This document shows positions 42,097 to 49,391 of a stretch of 64,000 bases of DNA, piece by piece. Position numbers and translations under genes: made by a program. This DNA comes from Streptomyces sp. CNH099 (GTDB lineage Bacteria; Actinomycetota; Actinomycetes; Streptomycetales; Streptomycetaceae). How positions within the stretch are numbered: position 1 is the first letter of the stretch; every line of letters starts with the position of its first letter. The stretch covers positions 1 to 64,000 of the forward strand of contig AZWL01000018.1 of the NCBI GenBank assembly GCA_000514715.1. Direction: 5' to 3'. The notes under the pieces were generated by a model. It had not been told where the DNA came from, searched no databases, and saw nothing but the letters and a program-made list of their open reading frames with translations.

Positions 42097-43461
42097 GTGG
42101 TCGAGAACCGGGCGGCTCCCGCGACCGGTCCGCTGCATGAGGCGGGCCGGGCGGTCGGGCGTGCCGTGCGCCGGCCGGTCGTCGGCGCGGGCCGGCGCAT
42201 CCGCCGGGCCACGCACGCGCAGGGCGCGGGGGAGTCGGGCCTCGGGCGGCTGATGGAACTGCACATGATCAACGCCGCCGGGGACATGATGATCACCGTC
42301 GCGCTGGCGTCGACGGTGTTCTTCTCCGTACCGACCGACGAGGCCCGCAGCCGGGTCGCGCTCTACCTCGCCATCACCATGGCCCCGTTCGCGCTCCTCG
42401 CCCCCGTCGTCGGCCCGCTGCTGGACCGCATCCCGCACGGCCGCCGTGCCGCGATGGCCGGCACGATGCTGACCCGCGTGCTGCTGGCCCTGGTGCTGTC
42501 GGGCGCGGTCAAGACCGGCGACCTGAGCCTGTACCCGGCGGCGCTCGGCGTGCTGGTGTCCTCCAAGTCGTACGGGGTGGTGCGCTCCGCGGTCGTACCC
42601 CGGCTGCTGCCGCGGCGCATCTCGCTGGTGAAGGCCAACAGCCGGGTGACGCTCGCCGGGCTGCTCGCCACCGGGATAGCCGCGCCGGTCGGCGGGCTGC
42701 TGCACTTCATCGGGCCCGGCTTTCCGCTGTACGGGGCGATGGTCATCTTCGGCTTCGGCGTCCTCCTGTCGTTCCGGCTGCCGCACACCGTCGACTCCGC
42801 GCGCGGCGAGGGCAAGGCGCAGCTGGCGTCGGGCGAGGAGGGCCGGCTGCGGGCCCCGGCGAAGCCGGGCCTGCGCACCGTCGGCCCCTCGGTGCTGTAC
42901 GCGCTGCAGGCCAACTCCGCGCTGCGCGTGCTGTCGGGGACGATGACGCTGTTCCTGGCGTTCCTGCTGCGCGACAACCCGCCGGGCGGGCTGCGGCCGG
43001 AACTGACGCTCGCCATGGCCGCGGTCGCCGCCGGCACCGGCAACGCGCTGGGCTCGGTCATCGGCTCCTGGCTGCGCGCCCGCGGCCCGGAGAAGCTGAT
43101 CGCCGTGCTGCTGTCCCTCGCCCTGACGACGACGGTGCTGGCGGCGGTCTTCTACTCGCTGCCGGCGGTCATCTGCGTCGCGGCGATGGCGGGGTTCGCG
43201 CAGTCGCTGGCGAAGCTGTCGCTGGACGCGCTGATCCAGCGGGACGTACCGGAGCACGTGCGCACGTCGGCCTTCGCGCGCTCCGAGACCGTCATCCAGC
43301 TGTCGTGGGTCGCGGGCGGCGCGATCGGCATCCTGCTGCCGCTGAACGGCGTCGGCGGCATGGCGGCGGGGGCGGTGATCGTCGCCGCGGGGCTGCTCGC
43401 CACCGTACGAGGGCTGCTCACCGCCGCCCGCCGCGGCACGCCGCACCCGCGCGTGGCCTGA
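42097..43461 (+). CDS. MFS-family membrane protein
   Basis: 454 residues from the GTG at 42097 (VVENRAAPATGPLHEAG); the frame to 41830 is not coding. About 11-12 hydrophobic segments follow an Arg-rich cytoplasmic N-terminus, for example LYLAITMAPFALLAPVVGPLLD, LYGAMVIFGFGVLLSF, VLYALQANSALRVLSGTMTLFLAFLL and AVLLSLALTTTVLAAVFYSL. DRIPHGRR is the conserved loop 2-3 motif. The substrate is unknown. The gene is divergent from DUF3027 and followed by DUF2771, an arrangement typical of Streptomyces cores. Confidence 0.85.
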   Translation: MVENRAAPATGPLHEAGRAVGRAVRRPVVGAGRRIRRATHAQGAGESGLGRLMELHMINAAGDMMITVALASTVFFSVPTDEARSRVALYLAITMAPFALLAPVVGPLLDRIPHGRRAAMAGTMLTRVLLALVLSGAVKTGDLSLYPAALGVLVSSKSYGVVRSAVVPRLLPRRISLVKANSRVTLAGLLATGIAAPVGGLLHFIGPGFPLYGAMVIFGFGVLLSFRLPHTVDSARGEGKAQLASGEEGRLRAPAKPGLRTVGPSVLYALQANSALRVLSGTMTLFLAFLLRDNPPGGLRPELTLAMAAVAAGTGNALGSVIGSWLRARGPEKLIAVLLSLALTTTVLAAVFYSLPAVICVAAMAGFAQSLAKLSLDALIQRDVPEHVRTSAFARSETVIQLSWVAGGAIGILLPLNGVGGMAAGAVIVAAGLLATVRGLLTAARRGTPHPRVA

Positions 43462-43487
43462 CCGGGGGCGACAGGTAGCCTGCCCGC

Positions 43488-44027
43488 ATGACCACTGCGC
43501 CCGCCACCACCGCGTTCTCCCACGCCCGCGGCCGCCGCGCCCTCCGCACCCGCCGCGGCACTCGCGCCGGGGCGGCCCTCGGCGTCGCCGCCCTCGCGGT
43601 CGTCGCCCTGGCCGGCTGCGAGAAGCCGACGCCGCTGGCCCAGATCACGGTCGGCGACCGGACGGCGAGCACGGAGGCGCAGTGCTACGAGGACGGGAAG
43701 GACATCTCCAACGCGGAGCTGAACGCCTGCGTCGAGGAGCGCGCGGAGGCGTCGATCACGGTGGACGCGGGCGACCGGGTCCGGATCGGCGTGGACCCGG
43801 ATATCGCGGACACCGGGTGGACGCTGTTCGTGGACGGCCGGCCGGTGGTGCCGCGGCCGAGCAAGCACACGTATGTGACGTACAGCGGGGACCAGTTCTT
43901 CAACGTGCAGTCGCCGACGGGGGAGTCGACGCAGAACGACAAGGCCAAGGTCGGCATCGTGGAGATCGACGAGGACGGCAACTACAAGGGCGCGTGGAGC
44001 TTCGACCTGAAGCGGAAGGAGTCCTGA
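43488..44027 (+). CDS. DUF2771 lipoprotein
   Basis: 179 residues. An Arg-rich N-region, a hydrophobic stretch GAALGVAALAVVALAGC and Cys44 form a lipobox, so it is probably an exported lipoprotein. The mature part (EAQCYEDGKDISNAELNACVEERAEASITVDAGDRVRIGVDPDIADTGWTLFVDGRPV) is the DUF2771 pattern with two Cys, perhaps a disulfide. TAGCCT ends seven bases before the ATG and there is no ribosome site, which suggests a leaderless mRNA. It lies 26 bp after the MFS gene. Function unknown. Confidence 0.85.
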   Translation: MTTAPATTAFSHARGRRALRTRRGTRAGAALGVAALAVVALAGCEKPTPLAQITVGDRTASTEAQCYEDGKDISNAELNACVEERAEASITVDAGDRVRIGVDPDIADTGWTLFVDGRPVVPRPSKHTYVTYSGDQFFNVQSPTGESTQNDKAKVGIVEIDEDGNYKGAWSFDLKRKES

Positions 44028-44140
44028 CGGCACGCCGTCCGGCACGCCGTCCGGGACGCCCGGCGGCCGCTGGGCCGGGGTGCGCGGCGGGGCACGGGCC
44101 TGGGTGCCCGACAGCCCGGCGGCAGGCGGCGGGTGGGTGA

Positions 44141-44180
44141 TGTCGGAGGGGCGGCCTACCCTTGGGTGGGTGTGTGGGCG
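44141..44180 (-). repeat. Dispersed ~40-bp repeat, copy 3 (at the start of mqnB)
   Basis: Plus-strand sequence TGTCGGAGGGGCGGCCTACC then CTTGGGTGGGTGTGTGGGCG. It contains TACCCT at 44157-44162, eight to thirteen bases before the likely mqnB start, and so may serve as its promoter. Opposite orientation to copy 4 on the other side of the gene. Confidence 0.8.
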
Positions 44181-45057
44181 TCGGGTGCTGGTGGTCACCG
44201 CCGTTGCCGCCGAGGCCGAGGCCGTGGAGCGGGCCGGGCGGGGCTACGACGTCGTGGTCGGCGGGGTCGGCCCCGCGGCCGCCGCGGCCGCCGCCGCCAC
44301 GGCGCTCGCCGCGGCCCCCGTTCCGTACGACGCCGTCATCGCGGCGGGGATCGGCGGCGGCTTCGCGGGGGCGGTGCCCGTGGGCGGCGTGGTGGTGGCG
44401 GACGAGATCGTGGCCGCGGACCTCGGGGCGGAGACCGCGGAGGGCTTCGTGCCCGTCACGGACCTGGGCTTCGGCGCCGTCGCGCACCGCCCGCCGCCGG
44501 CGGCGGCGCGGGCGGCGGCGGAGGCGACGGGCGCGGTGCTGGGCACCGTGCTGACCGTGTCCACCGTCACGGGCTCCGCCGAGCGGGCCGTCGAGCTGCT
44601 GCGCCGCCACCCGCGCGCGGCGGCGGAGGCGATGGAGGGCTTCGGCGTCGCCGAGGCAGCGAGCCGGCACGGGGTGCCGGTGCTGGAGATCCGCGCGGTG
44701 TCCAACGCCGTGGGCCCCCGCAACCGCGCCGCCTGGCGCATCCCGGCAGCCCTGGCAGCCCTGACGACCACCTTCGCCTCCCTGCCCGCCCGCACCACAC
44801 CAGGGGGCGGCGACAGCGCCGCGTCCTCCGGCGTCGACAACACCGCCCCGCCGGTCGCCGACACGGTCGCGCCCCGCGGCGCCGACACGGCCGCCACCGC
44901 ACCTTCCCCGCACTCCCGCCCCAGGGTAGGCCGCCCCTCCGACAACGCCCCGTCCCCGCCGGCGGCGGGGAACCCCGCCACCGACCCCGGCCCCCGCGCC
45001 CGTACCGCCCGGCCCGACGCCACCGCCGCCCCACCGGACGGAGAGGAGCACCCATGA
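44170..45057 (+). CDS. mqnB: Futalosine hydrolase
   Basis: About 295 residues. I choose the GTG at 44170 (VCGRRVLVVTAVAAEAEAV) because family members begin RVLVVTAV and TACCCT lies seven bases upstream, fitting a leaderless message; an ATG at 44140 inside the repeat is possible. The nucleoside-phosphorylase-like fold is clear: VVVGGVGPAAAAAAAATAL, YDAVIAAGIGGGFAGAVPVGGVVVADEIVAADLGAET, RAAAEAMEGFGVAEAASRHGVPVLEIRAVSNAVGPRNR. It cleaves futalosine or aminodeoxyfutalosine to dehypoxanthinyl futalosine. The C-terminus is extended by about 65 disordered residues that include the repeat-coded RPRVGRPSDN. It overlaps mqnD by four bases. Confidence 0.88.
   Translation: MCGRRVLVVTAVAAEAEAVERAGRGYDVVVGGVGPAAAAAAAATALAAAPVPYDAVIAAGIGGGFAGAVPVGGVVVADEIVAADLGAETAEGFVPVTDLGFGAVAHRPPPAAARAAAEATGAVLGTVLTVSTVTGSAERAVELLRRHPRAAAEAMEGFGVAEAASRHGVPVLEIRAVSNAVGPRNRAAWRIPAALAALTTTFASLPARTTPGGGDSAASSGVDNTAPPVADTVAPRGADTAATAPSPHSRPRVGRPSDNAPSPPAAGNPATDPGPRARTARPDATAAPPDGEEHP
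44901..44945 (+). repeat. Dispersed ~40-bp repeat, copy 4 (inside the mqnB 3' end)
   Basis: Plus strand ccttccccgcactcccgcc then CCAGGGTAGGCCGCCCCTCCGACAA. It encodes PHSRPRVGRPSDN in the extra C-terminal tail of MqnB, in the same reading frame as copy 2 in the Helicase_C_3 gene. Confidence 0.85.
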
Positions 45058-45923
45058 CCTCGCCCCCGACCCCGTCGCAGGCGCTCCGTATCGCCTACTC
45101 CCCCTGCCCCAACGACACCTTCGTCTTCCACGCCTGGGCCCACGGCCTCGTCCCCGGCGCCCCGCCCCTCGACGTCACCTTCGCCGACATCCACCTCACC
45201 AACGGCATGGCCGAGCGCGGCGAGCTGGACGTCCTCAAGGTCTCGTACGCCGTCCTCCCCTACGTCCTCGACCGCTACGCCCTCCTCCCCTGCGGCGGCG
45301 CCCTCGGCCGGGCCTGCGGGCCGCTGGTGCTGACCGCCGCGGCGCAGAACCCCGTGGACCTCGCCGGCCGCACCGTCGCGGTGCCGAGCGAGCGCTCCAC
45401 CGCCTACCTGCTCTTCCGGCTCTGGGCCGCGGCCGAAGTGCCGGGGGGCGTGGGCGAGGTCGTCGTCATGCCGTTCCACGAGATCATGCCCGCCGTCCGC
45501 GACGGCAAGGTCGACGCGGGGCTCGTCATCCACGAGGCGCGCTTCACCTACCAGGGCTACGGCCTGCACCGCGTCGCCGACATGGGCGAGCACTGGGAGG
45601 CCACCACCGGGCTGCCCATCCCCCTCGGCGCCGTCATCGCCCGCCGCGCCCTCGGCGCCGAGACGCTGCACGCGCTCGCCGCCGCGGCCCGCGCCTCGGT
45701 GCGGATGGCCTGGGAGGACCCGGAGGCCTCACGCGCGTACGTGAGGGAGCACGCGCAGGAGACGGACCCCGCGGTGGCGGACCAGCACATCGGGCTGTAC
45801 GTCAACGAGTTCACCGCAGACCTCGGCGAGGACGGCTACGCGGCGGTACGCGGGCTGCTCACCCGCGCGGCGGCGGAGGGCCTGGTGCCGCCGCTCGGCC
45901 CGGACGCGCTGGCGTTCCCTTGA
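45054..45923 (+). CDS. mqnD: 1,4-dihydroxy-6-naphthoate synthase
   Basis: 289 residues. Typical MqnD features: LRIAYSPCPNDTFVFHAWAHGLVPGAPPLDVTFADIHLTNGMAERGELDVLKVSYAVLP at the N-terminus, STAYLLFRLWAAAEV, and DAGLVIHEARFTYQGYGLHRVADMGEHWEATTGLPIPLGAVIA. It converts cyclic dehypoxanthinyl futalosine to 1,4-dihydroxy-6-naphthoate in menaquinone synthesis. GAGAGGAG precedes the ATG, which overlaps the mqnB stop. The stop is followed almost at once by the tandem-repeat region of a TnpB remnant. Confidence 0.95.
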   Translation: MTSPPTPSQALRIAYSPCPNDTFVFHAWAHGLVPGAPPLDVTFADIHLTNGMAERGELDVLKVSYAVLPYVLDRYALLPCGGALGRACGPLVLTAAAQNPVDLAGRTVAVPSERSTAYLLFRLWAAAEVPGGVGEVVVMPFHEIMPAVRDGKVDAGLVIHEARFTYQGYGLHRVADMGEHWEATTGLPIPLGAVIARRALGAETLHALAAAARASVRMAWEDPEASRAYVREHAQETDPAVADQHIGLYVNEFTADLGEDGYAAVRGLLTRAAAEGLVPPLGPDALAFP

Positions 45924-46400
45924 CATCCTCGCCGTCCTCCTGATGGGCCGTCCTCCTGATGGGCCGTCCTCCTGATGGGCCGTCCTCCTGATGGACGGCG
46001 ATTCCCGCCTGCCGTGCCGTTGCCGGCTGCGGTGTCGGGTGGGTTCCCGCTTCGCCGCGCGGTGCCGGAACACGTTCCGGTCCCACCTGCGCTCCACGGG
46101 CTGACACGGCCAGTCCGGCCGCCTTGCCGCCGCACTGCGAGCCCTCCACGGCGATCGCTTGGTTCTCGCGGATCAGCTTCGTGGAGAGCTGGTGGTGAAA
46201 CTCGTGGCGCGCGTCCGCCACCCGCACATGCGCGCGAGCGACACGAAGTCTGGCCTTGTCCCGGTTCCCGCTCCCCTTCTCCTTGCGGGACATTCCGTTC
46301 CGGGGTGCGCTTCGCGTCAGTGATCAGCTGCTTGGACAGGTCGCCCGTCTTCGGAAACGGCAGACCCTCGCTGCGGGCGGTCTCCCGCGCCCTGAGGGCG
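45924..46400 (-). pseudogene. IS200/IS605-type TnpB remnant with internal deletion
   Basis: Two parts in different frames. The upstream part (about 46290-46396, ALRARETARSEGLPFPKTGDLSKQLITDAKRTPER) resembles the N-terminal region of TnpB. The downstream part (45990-46293, SRKEKGSGNRDKARLRVARAHVRVADARHEFHHQLSTKLIRENQAIAVEG) is the typical TnpB centre, where AVEG would hold the catalytic Glu. About half the protein is missing between and after them, and the C-terminal zinc-finger Cys residues are not visible. No TnpA and no clear element ends are seen. The 16-bp array lies at its 3' end. Confidence 0.72.
45931..45994. repeat. Four perfect tandem copies of a 16-bp unit
   Basis: gccgtcctcctgatgg repeats four times head to tail, starting seven bases after the mqnD stop. 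In the reverse reading frame the array continues the C-terminal end of the TnpB remnant (HQEDGPSGGRP). It likely arose by replication slippage at that end. Confidence 0.95.
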
Positions 46401-46690
46401 CCTGAAGGGCTTCCCGCAGCCGACGAGGATCGGCCGCACCCTGCTGTTCGACCAGCAGGCGCTTCTCGACTGGCGCGCGGCACATCCCGCGCGCCGCCGG
46501 AAAGCCACGGAGTGAGAGTCGGCGCCGCGCACGTCCGGACTCAGGGTGCGCCTCGCCCCTGCCCCGAAGAGCGAAGCGCTGCGCATGATCCCGGTAGCGG
46601 AGGTGCCGGAACGGCCGGAGCCCCCGGCCCCTCCACGGTGCTGGGCGCCGGGTCTTCCTCCCGAGCCGTACGGGTAGGGGTTCCGCCCCC
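46401..46690. other. Intergenic interval between the TnpB remnant and the cold-shock gene
   Basis: 290 bp without a convincing gene. A GGCCGG-N5-CCGGCC dyad at 46613-46629 could terminate the cold-shock transcript. The remainder may be further decayed insertion-sequence DNA. Confidence 0.4.
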
Positions 46691-47074
46691 TCAGACGTCC
46701 AGCTGGTCGGCGACGGCCCGGAGCATGCCGGCGATCTTCCGGCCGTGCGTCTTGTCCGGGTACCGGCCGCGTTCGAGCTGCTGCGTCACGCTCTCCAGCA
46801 GCGTCGTCAGGTCCTGCACGATCGACGCCAGCTCGTCCGGCTTGCGCCGCTGCGCGGCCGCGACCGACGGGGTGGGGTCCAACAGCGTCACGGACAGCGC
46901 CTGGTCGCCGCGCTGCCCGGCCACGACGCCGAACTCGACGCGCTGACCGGGCCGAAGCGTCTCCACTCCGTCCGGCAGCACCGACGAGTGCACGAAGACG
47001 TCACCGCCGTCGTCGCGGGAGAGGAAGCCGAAGCCCTTCTCGCTGTTGAACCACTTGACTTTGCCGGTAGGCAC
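46691..47074 (-). CDS. Cold-shock-domain protein with C-terminal extension
   Basis: 127 residues from the GTG at 47074 (VPTGKVKWFNSEKGFGFLSRDDGGDVFVHSSVLPDG); the frame to 47149 adds non-family residues. RNP1 (KGFGFL) and RNP2 (DVFVHS) are intact in the N-terminal 65 residues. The C-terminal half (RRKPDELASIVQDLTTLLESVTQQLERGRYPDKTHGRKIAGMLRAVADQLDV) is a helical extension found in one class of Streptomyces cold-shock proteins. It binds single-stranded RNA or DNA; the extension may oligomerise it. Monocistronic and divergent from a small membrane gene. Confidence 0.9.
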   Translation of the reverse strand: MPTGKVKWFNSEKGFGFLSRDDGGDVFVHSSVLPDGVETLRPGQRVEFGVVAGQRGDQALSVTLLDPTPSVAAAQRRKPDELASIVQDLTTLLESVTQQLERGRYPDKTHGRKIAGMLRAVADQLDV

Positions 47075-47256
47075 CTGTCGTCGCCCTGTCTTCGTTTTCG
47101 TACTCGCCGCCCCCGAAAGAGCAGGAGAGCGGGTCCCGCGACCCGCCACCTCAAGGCTAATGGTCCCCCGCGTGGTGACAAGATGTCGCCGGGTGCTTCC
47201 TCAGCGCATATCCCGTGCATTCCCCGCGCACTTTCCGCCCCGCCTACTCTGGTGGC

Positions 47257-47496
47257 GTGAACACCGGAACCTCCCGCCCCGGGGACCTGCTCGTCCGCGC
47301 CGGAGCGATCGTCTTCCTCGTCGGCGCGCTCGGTACGTTCGTCACTTTCATCCCGTTCTTCGTCGGGGCGGACCCGCTGCCGACAGCCGCCTATCTCGTT
47401 TCGATGCTGATGGGCGTCGGCTTCGGGCTGGCGCTGGCCGGGCTGTTCCGCTCCGCGGCGGCGTCCCGGCGCGAGGCGCGGCAGGCGGCGCCGTAG
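47257..47496 (+). CDS. Small two-helix membrane protein
   Basis: 79 residues from the GTG at 47257 (VNTGTSRPGDLLVRAG). Two transmembrane helices: AIVFLVGALGTFVTFIPFFVG and TAAYLVSMLMGVGFGLALAGLF, with a basic C-terminus. TACTCT at 47245-47250 ends seven bases before the GTG and no ribosome site is present, consistent with a leaderless transcript. Family conserved in Streptomyces but of unknown function. The 118 bp after it hold no gene. Confidence 0.75.
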   Translation: MNTGTSRPGDLLVRAGAIVFLVGALGTFVTFIPFFVGADPLPTAAYLVSMLMGVGFGLALAGLFRSAAASRREARQAAP

Positions 47497-47614
47497 CGTA
47501 CGGGCCGCGCGCGCCGGCGCCCGGGCCCGCTCCGCCCGCCACGGTCGCCGCCCCCGCGAGCGCCGGACCGCGACCGCCGGACCGCGACCGCCGGCCCTGC
47601 GACTGCCGCCGCCC

Positions 47615-48301
47615 CTACGCGCCCGCCCGGTGCCCCGCCAGCCACTCCGGGAACGCCGTCAGATCCGGCAGGACGACATCCGCCCCCGCCGCCCGCAGCT
47701 CCTCCGCCGGGCACGGCCCCGTGGCCACCCCCACCGACAGCACCCGCGCCGCCCGCGCCCCCGCGACGTCCCCCACATGGTCGCCGACGTACGCCCACGC
47801 CCCGTACTCCGTCAGCGCCTCCGCCTTCGCGTCCGCCCACAGCCCGCCGACGACCGCGTCCGGGGCCAGGCCCAGGTGGTCGATGTGCAGCTTCGCCAGC
47901 GGCCGGCTCTTGGCGGTGACCACGAGCGCCCGGCCGCCCGCGGCCCGCACCGCCGCGAGGGCCTCGGCGGCGCCGGGCAGGGCGGTGGTGGGAGTGATGC
48001 CGTGGTCGGGGTAGAGGGCGCGGTAGCGCTCGCCCAGGGCGGGCACGCGGTCGGCCGGGAACCAGTTCGCCAGCTCGGTCTCCACCGGCGGCCCCAGACG
48101 CGAGGTCACGAGGTCGGTGTCGACGTACCCGCCGGTCTCGGCGACGAGCGCCTCGTACACCGCCTTGATCCCCGGCCGGGAGTCGATGAGCGTCATGTCC
48201 AGATCGAAGCCGACAGTAAAAGCGGGCGGCTGGGAAGGTGCGGGCGGCTGGGAAGGTGCGGGCGGCTGGGAAGGTGCGGGCGGCGGGGGCGGAGTGCGCA
48301 T
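47615..48301 (-). CDS. HAD-superfamily hydrolase (phosphoglycolate phosphatase-like)
   Basis: 228 residues from the ATG at 48301. HAD motifs: I in FTVGFDLDMTLIDSRPG (DxDxT), II in ALVVTAKSRPLAKLH, III Lys in that stretch or KAEAL, IV in AYVGDHVGDVAGARAA. The cap is inserted after motif I (KAVYEALVAETGGYVDTDLV). The N-terminus holds a PAPSQPP repeat coded by three 18-bp tandem units at 48222-48275. Substrate unknown. It lies 29 bp after the oxygenase gene, reading the same way. Confidence 0.88.
   Translation of the reverse strand: MRTPPPPPAPSQPPAPSQPPAPSQPPAFTVGFDLDMTLIDSRPGIKAVYEALVAETGGYVDTDLVTSRLGPPVETELANWFPADRVPALGERYRALYPDHGITPTTALPGAAEALAAVRAAGGRALVVTAKSRPLAKLHIDHLGLAPDAVVGGLWADAKAEALTEYGAWAYVGDHVGDVAGARAARVLSVGVATGPCPAEELRAAGADVVLPDLTAFPEWLAGHRAGA
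48222..48275. repeat. Three tandem 18-bp units coding PSQPPA in the HAD gene
   Basis: gcgggcggctgggaaggt is repeated three times without change inside the N-terminal coding region and a partial fourth follows. It adds a flexible Pro-rich head before the catalytic domain. Confidence 0.9.
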
Positions 48302-48330
48302 ACGCCGATTCTGCCCGCCGCCGGTTTCCG

Positions 48331-49260
48331 TCAGGACAGCAGGATGGCCTGCAGCCTCTCGTCCAGGAACTCGCCCACGGTCGCGGGCCGCTCCTCCGCC
48401 CCGCCGCCCGGCGGCATCGGCGTGGCCGGGCCGGGGTTGTAGAACCACACCAGCGACATGAGCTGCTCCTCCGGCGCGTCCGCCGGCGGCGGCAGCACGC
48501 GGTGCCAGCCCGCCTGCCACCGGCCCCCGCTCCACATGGCGCCCAGCTCGCCGAGGTTGACGGTCAGGGCGTCGGCGTCCGGGTGGTACGGGGCGTCCTG
48601 CCAGTTCGCCTCGTCGTCGGCGGCGTCCGCCGGCCCGTTGCGTACCTGCAGGCAGCCCAGGCCGTGCTGGCGGTCCAGTACGGCCATGAGGTCCCAGTCC
48701 TGGTGCGCGCCGAGGCGGTACTGCCCGGGGCGCGGCGCGCCGGTCTGCCGCCTGCTCCCGTACCAGTTGACGTTGCACGTCCAGGCCGCGTCCCGGTCGT
48801 GGCGGGTGAGGAAGTCGGCGGGCTCGCCGAGGGCGTCGGCGAGCAGTTCCAGCAGGTCGAGCGAGAGGCGCCGCATCTGGCGCGCGTACTCCTCGACCGG
48901 CTCCCGCAGCGCGGGCGCCTCGGCCGGCCAGACCCCGGGGTGGTGCGGGTACAGGCTCCACAGCTCCACCAGGTCCGGCGGGCTCGCCGCGTCCTGGATG
49001 GCGCCCGCGGAGATCCCGCCGGGGCCGGTCCAGCCGCCGTCGCCCTTGTTGCGGTAGCCCTCCTTGACGGCGGGGGGCAGGTCGAAGGCCGTACGGGCGG
49101 CCGTCCGCACGGCGGCGCGCAGGGCGGGGTCCACGCCGTGGCCGGTCACCATCACGAACCCGGTGTCGCGCAGCGACGCGTCGAGCCGGGCGAGGACCCG
49201 CCGCCGTTCGTCGGGCCCGCCGGACCGCCACGATGCGAGGTCGACAAGGGAGATGCTCAT
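48331..49260 (-). CDS. Isopenicillin-N-synthase-like 2-oxoglutarate/Fe(II) oxygenase
   Basis: 309 residues. N-terminal DIOX_N-type region: SISLVDLASWRSGGPDERRRVLARLDASLRDTGFVMVTGHGVD. The catalytic 2OG-Fe(II) domain has RLGAHQDWDLMAVL (HxD), then VNLGELGAMWSGGRWQAGWHRVLPP (distal His). The 2OG-binding RxS is not obvious, but the VWFYNPGP region is placed as expected. Members hydroxylate small molecules; no specific substrate can be read from context. Confidence 0.85.
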   Translation of the reverse strand: MSISLVDLASWRSGGPDERRRVLARLDASLRDTGFVMVTGHGVDPALRAAVRTAARTAFDLPPAVKEGYRNKGDGGWTGPGGISAGAIQDAASPPDLVELWSLYPHHPGVWPAEAPALREPVEEYARQMRRLSLDLLELLADALGEPADFLTRHDRDAAWTCNVNWYGSRRQTGAPRPGQYRLGAHQDWDLMAVLDRQHGLGCLQVRNGPADAADDEANWQDAPYHPDADALTVNLGELGAMWSGGRWQAGWHRVLPPPADAPEEQLMSLVWFYNPGPATPMPPGGGAEERPATVGEFLDERLQAILLS

Positions 49261-49391
49261 GCGGCTGCCTCTCTCCGGGGGGTGCCGTGGTGGGCCTCAT
49301 TGTGGCCGCGGCGGACGGCCCCCGTACAGCGGCTCGGGTGGCGGCGCCGCGGTCCCGGGGCAGGCCCTGTGCCCCGGGAGCGCCCCGTGCC

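Noticed and set aside
45931..45994. Possible CRISPR-like array
   Set aside because: Units are 16 bp, directly adjacent and without spacers, and they continue a TnpB reading frame.
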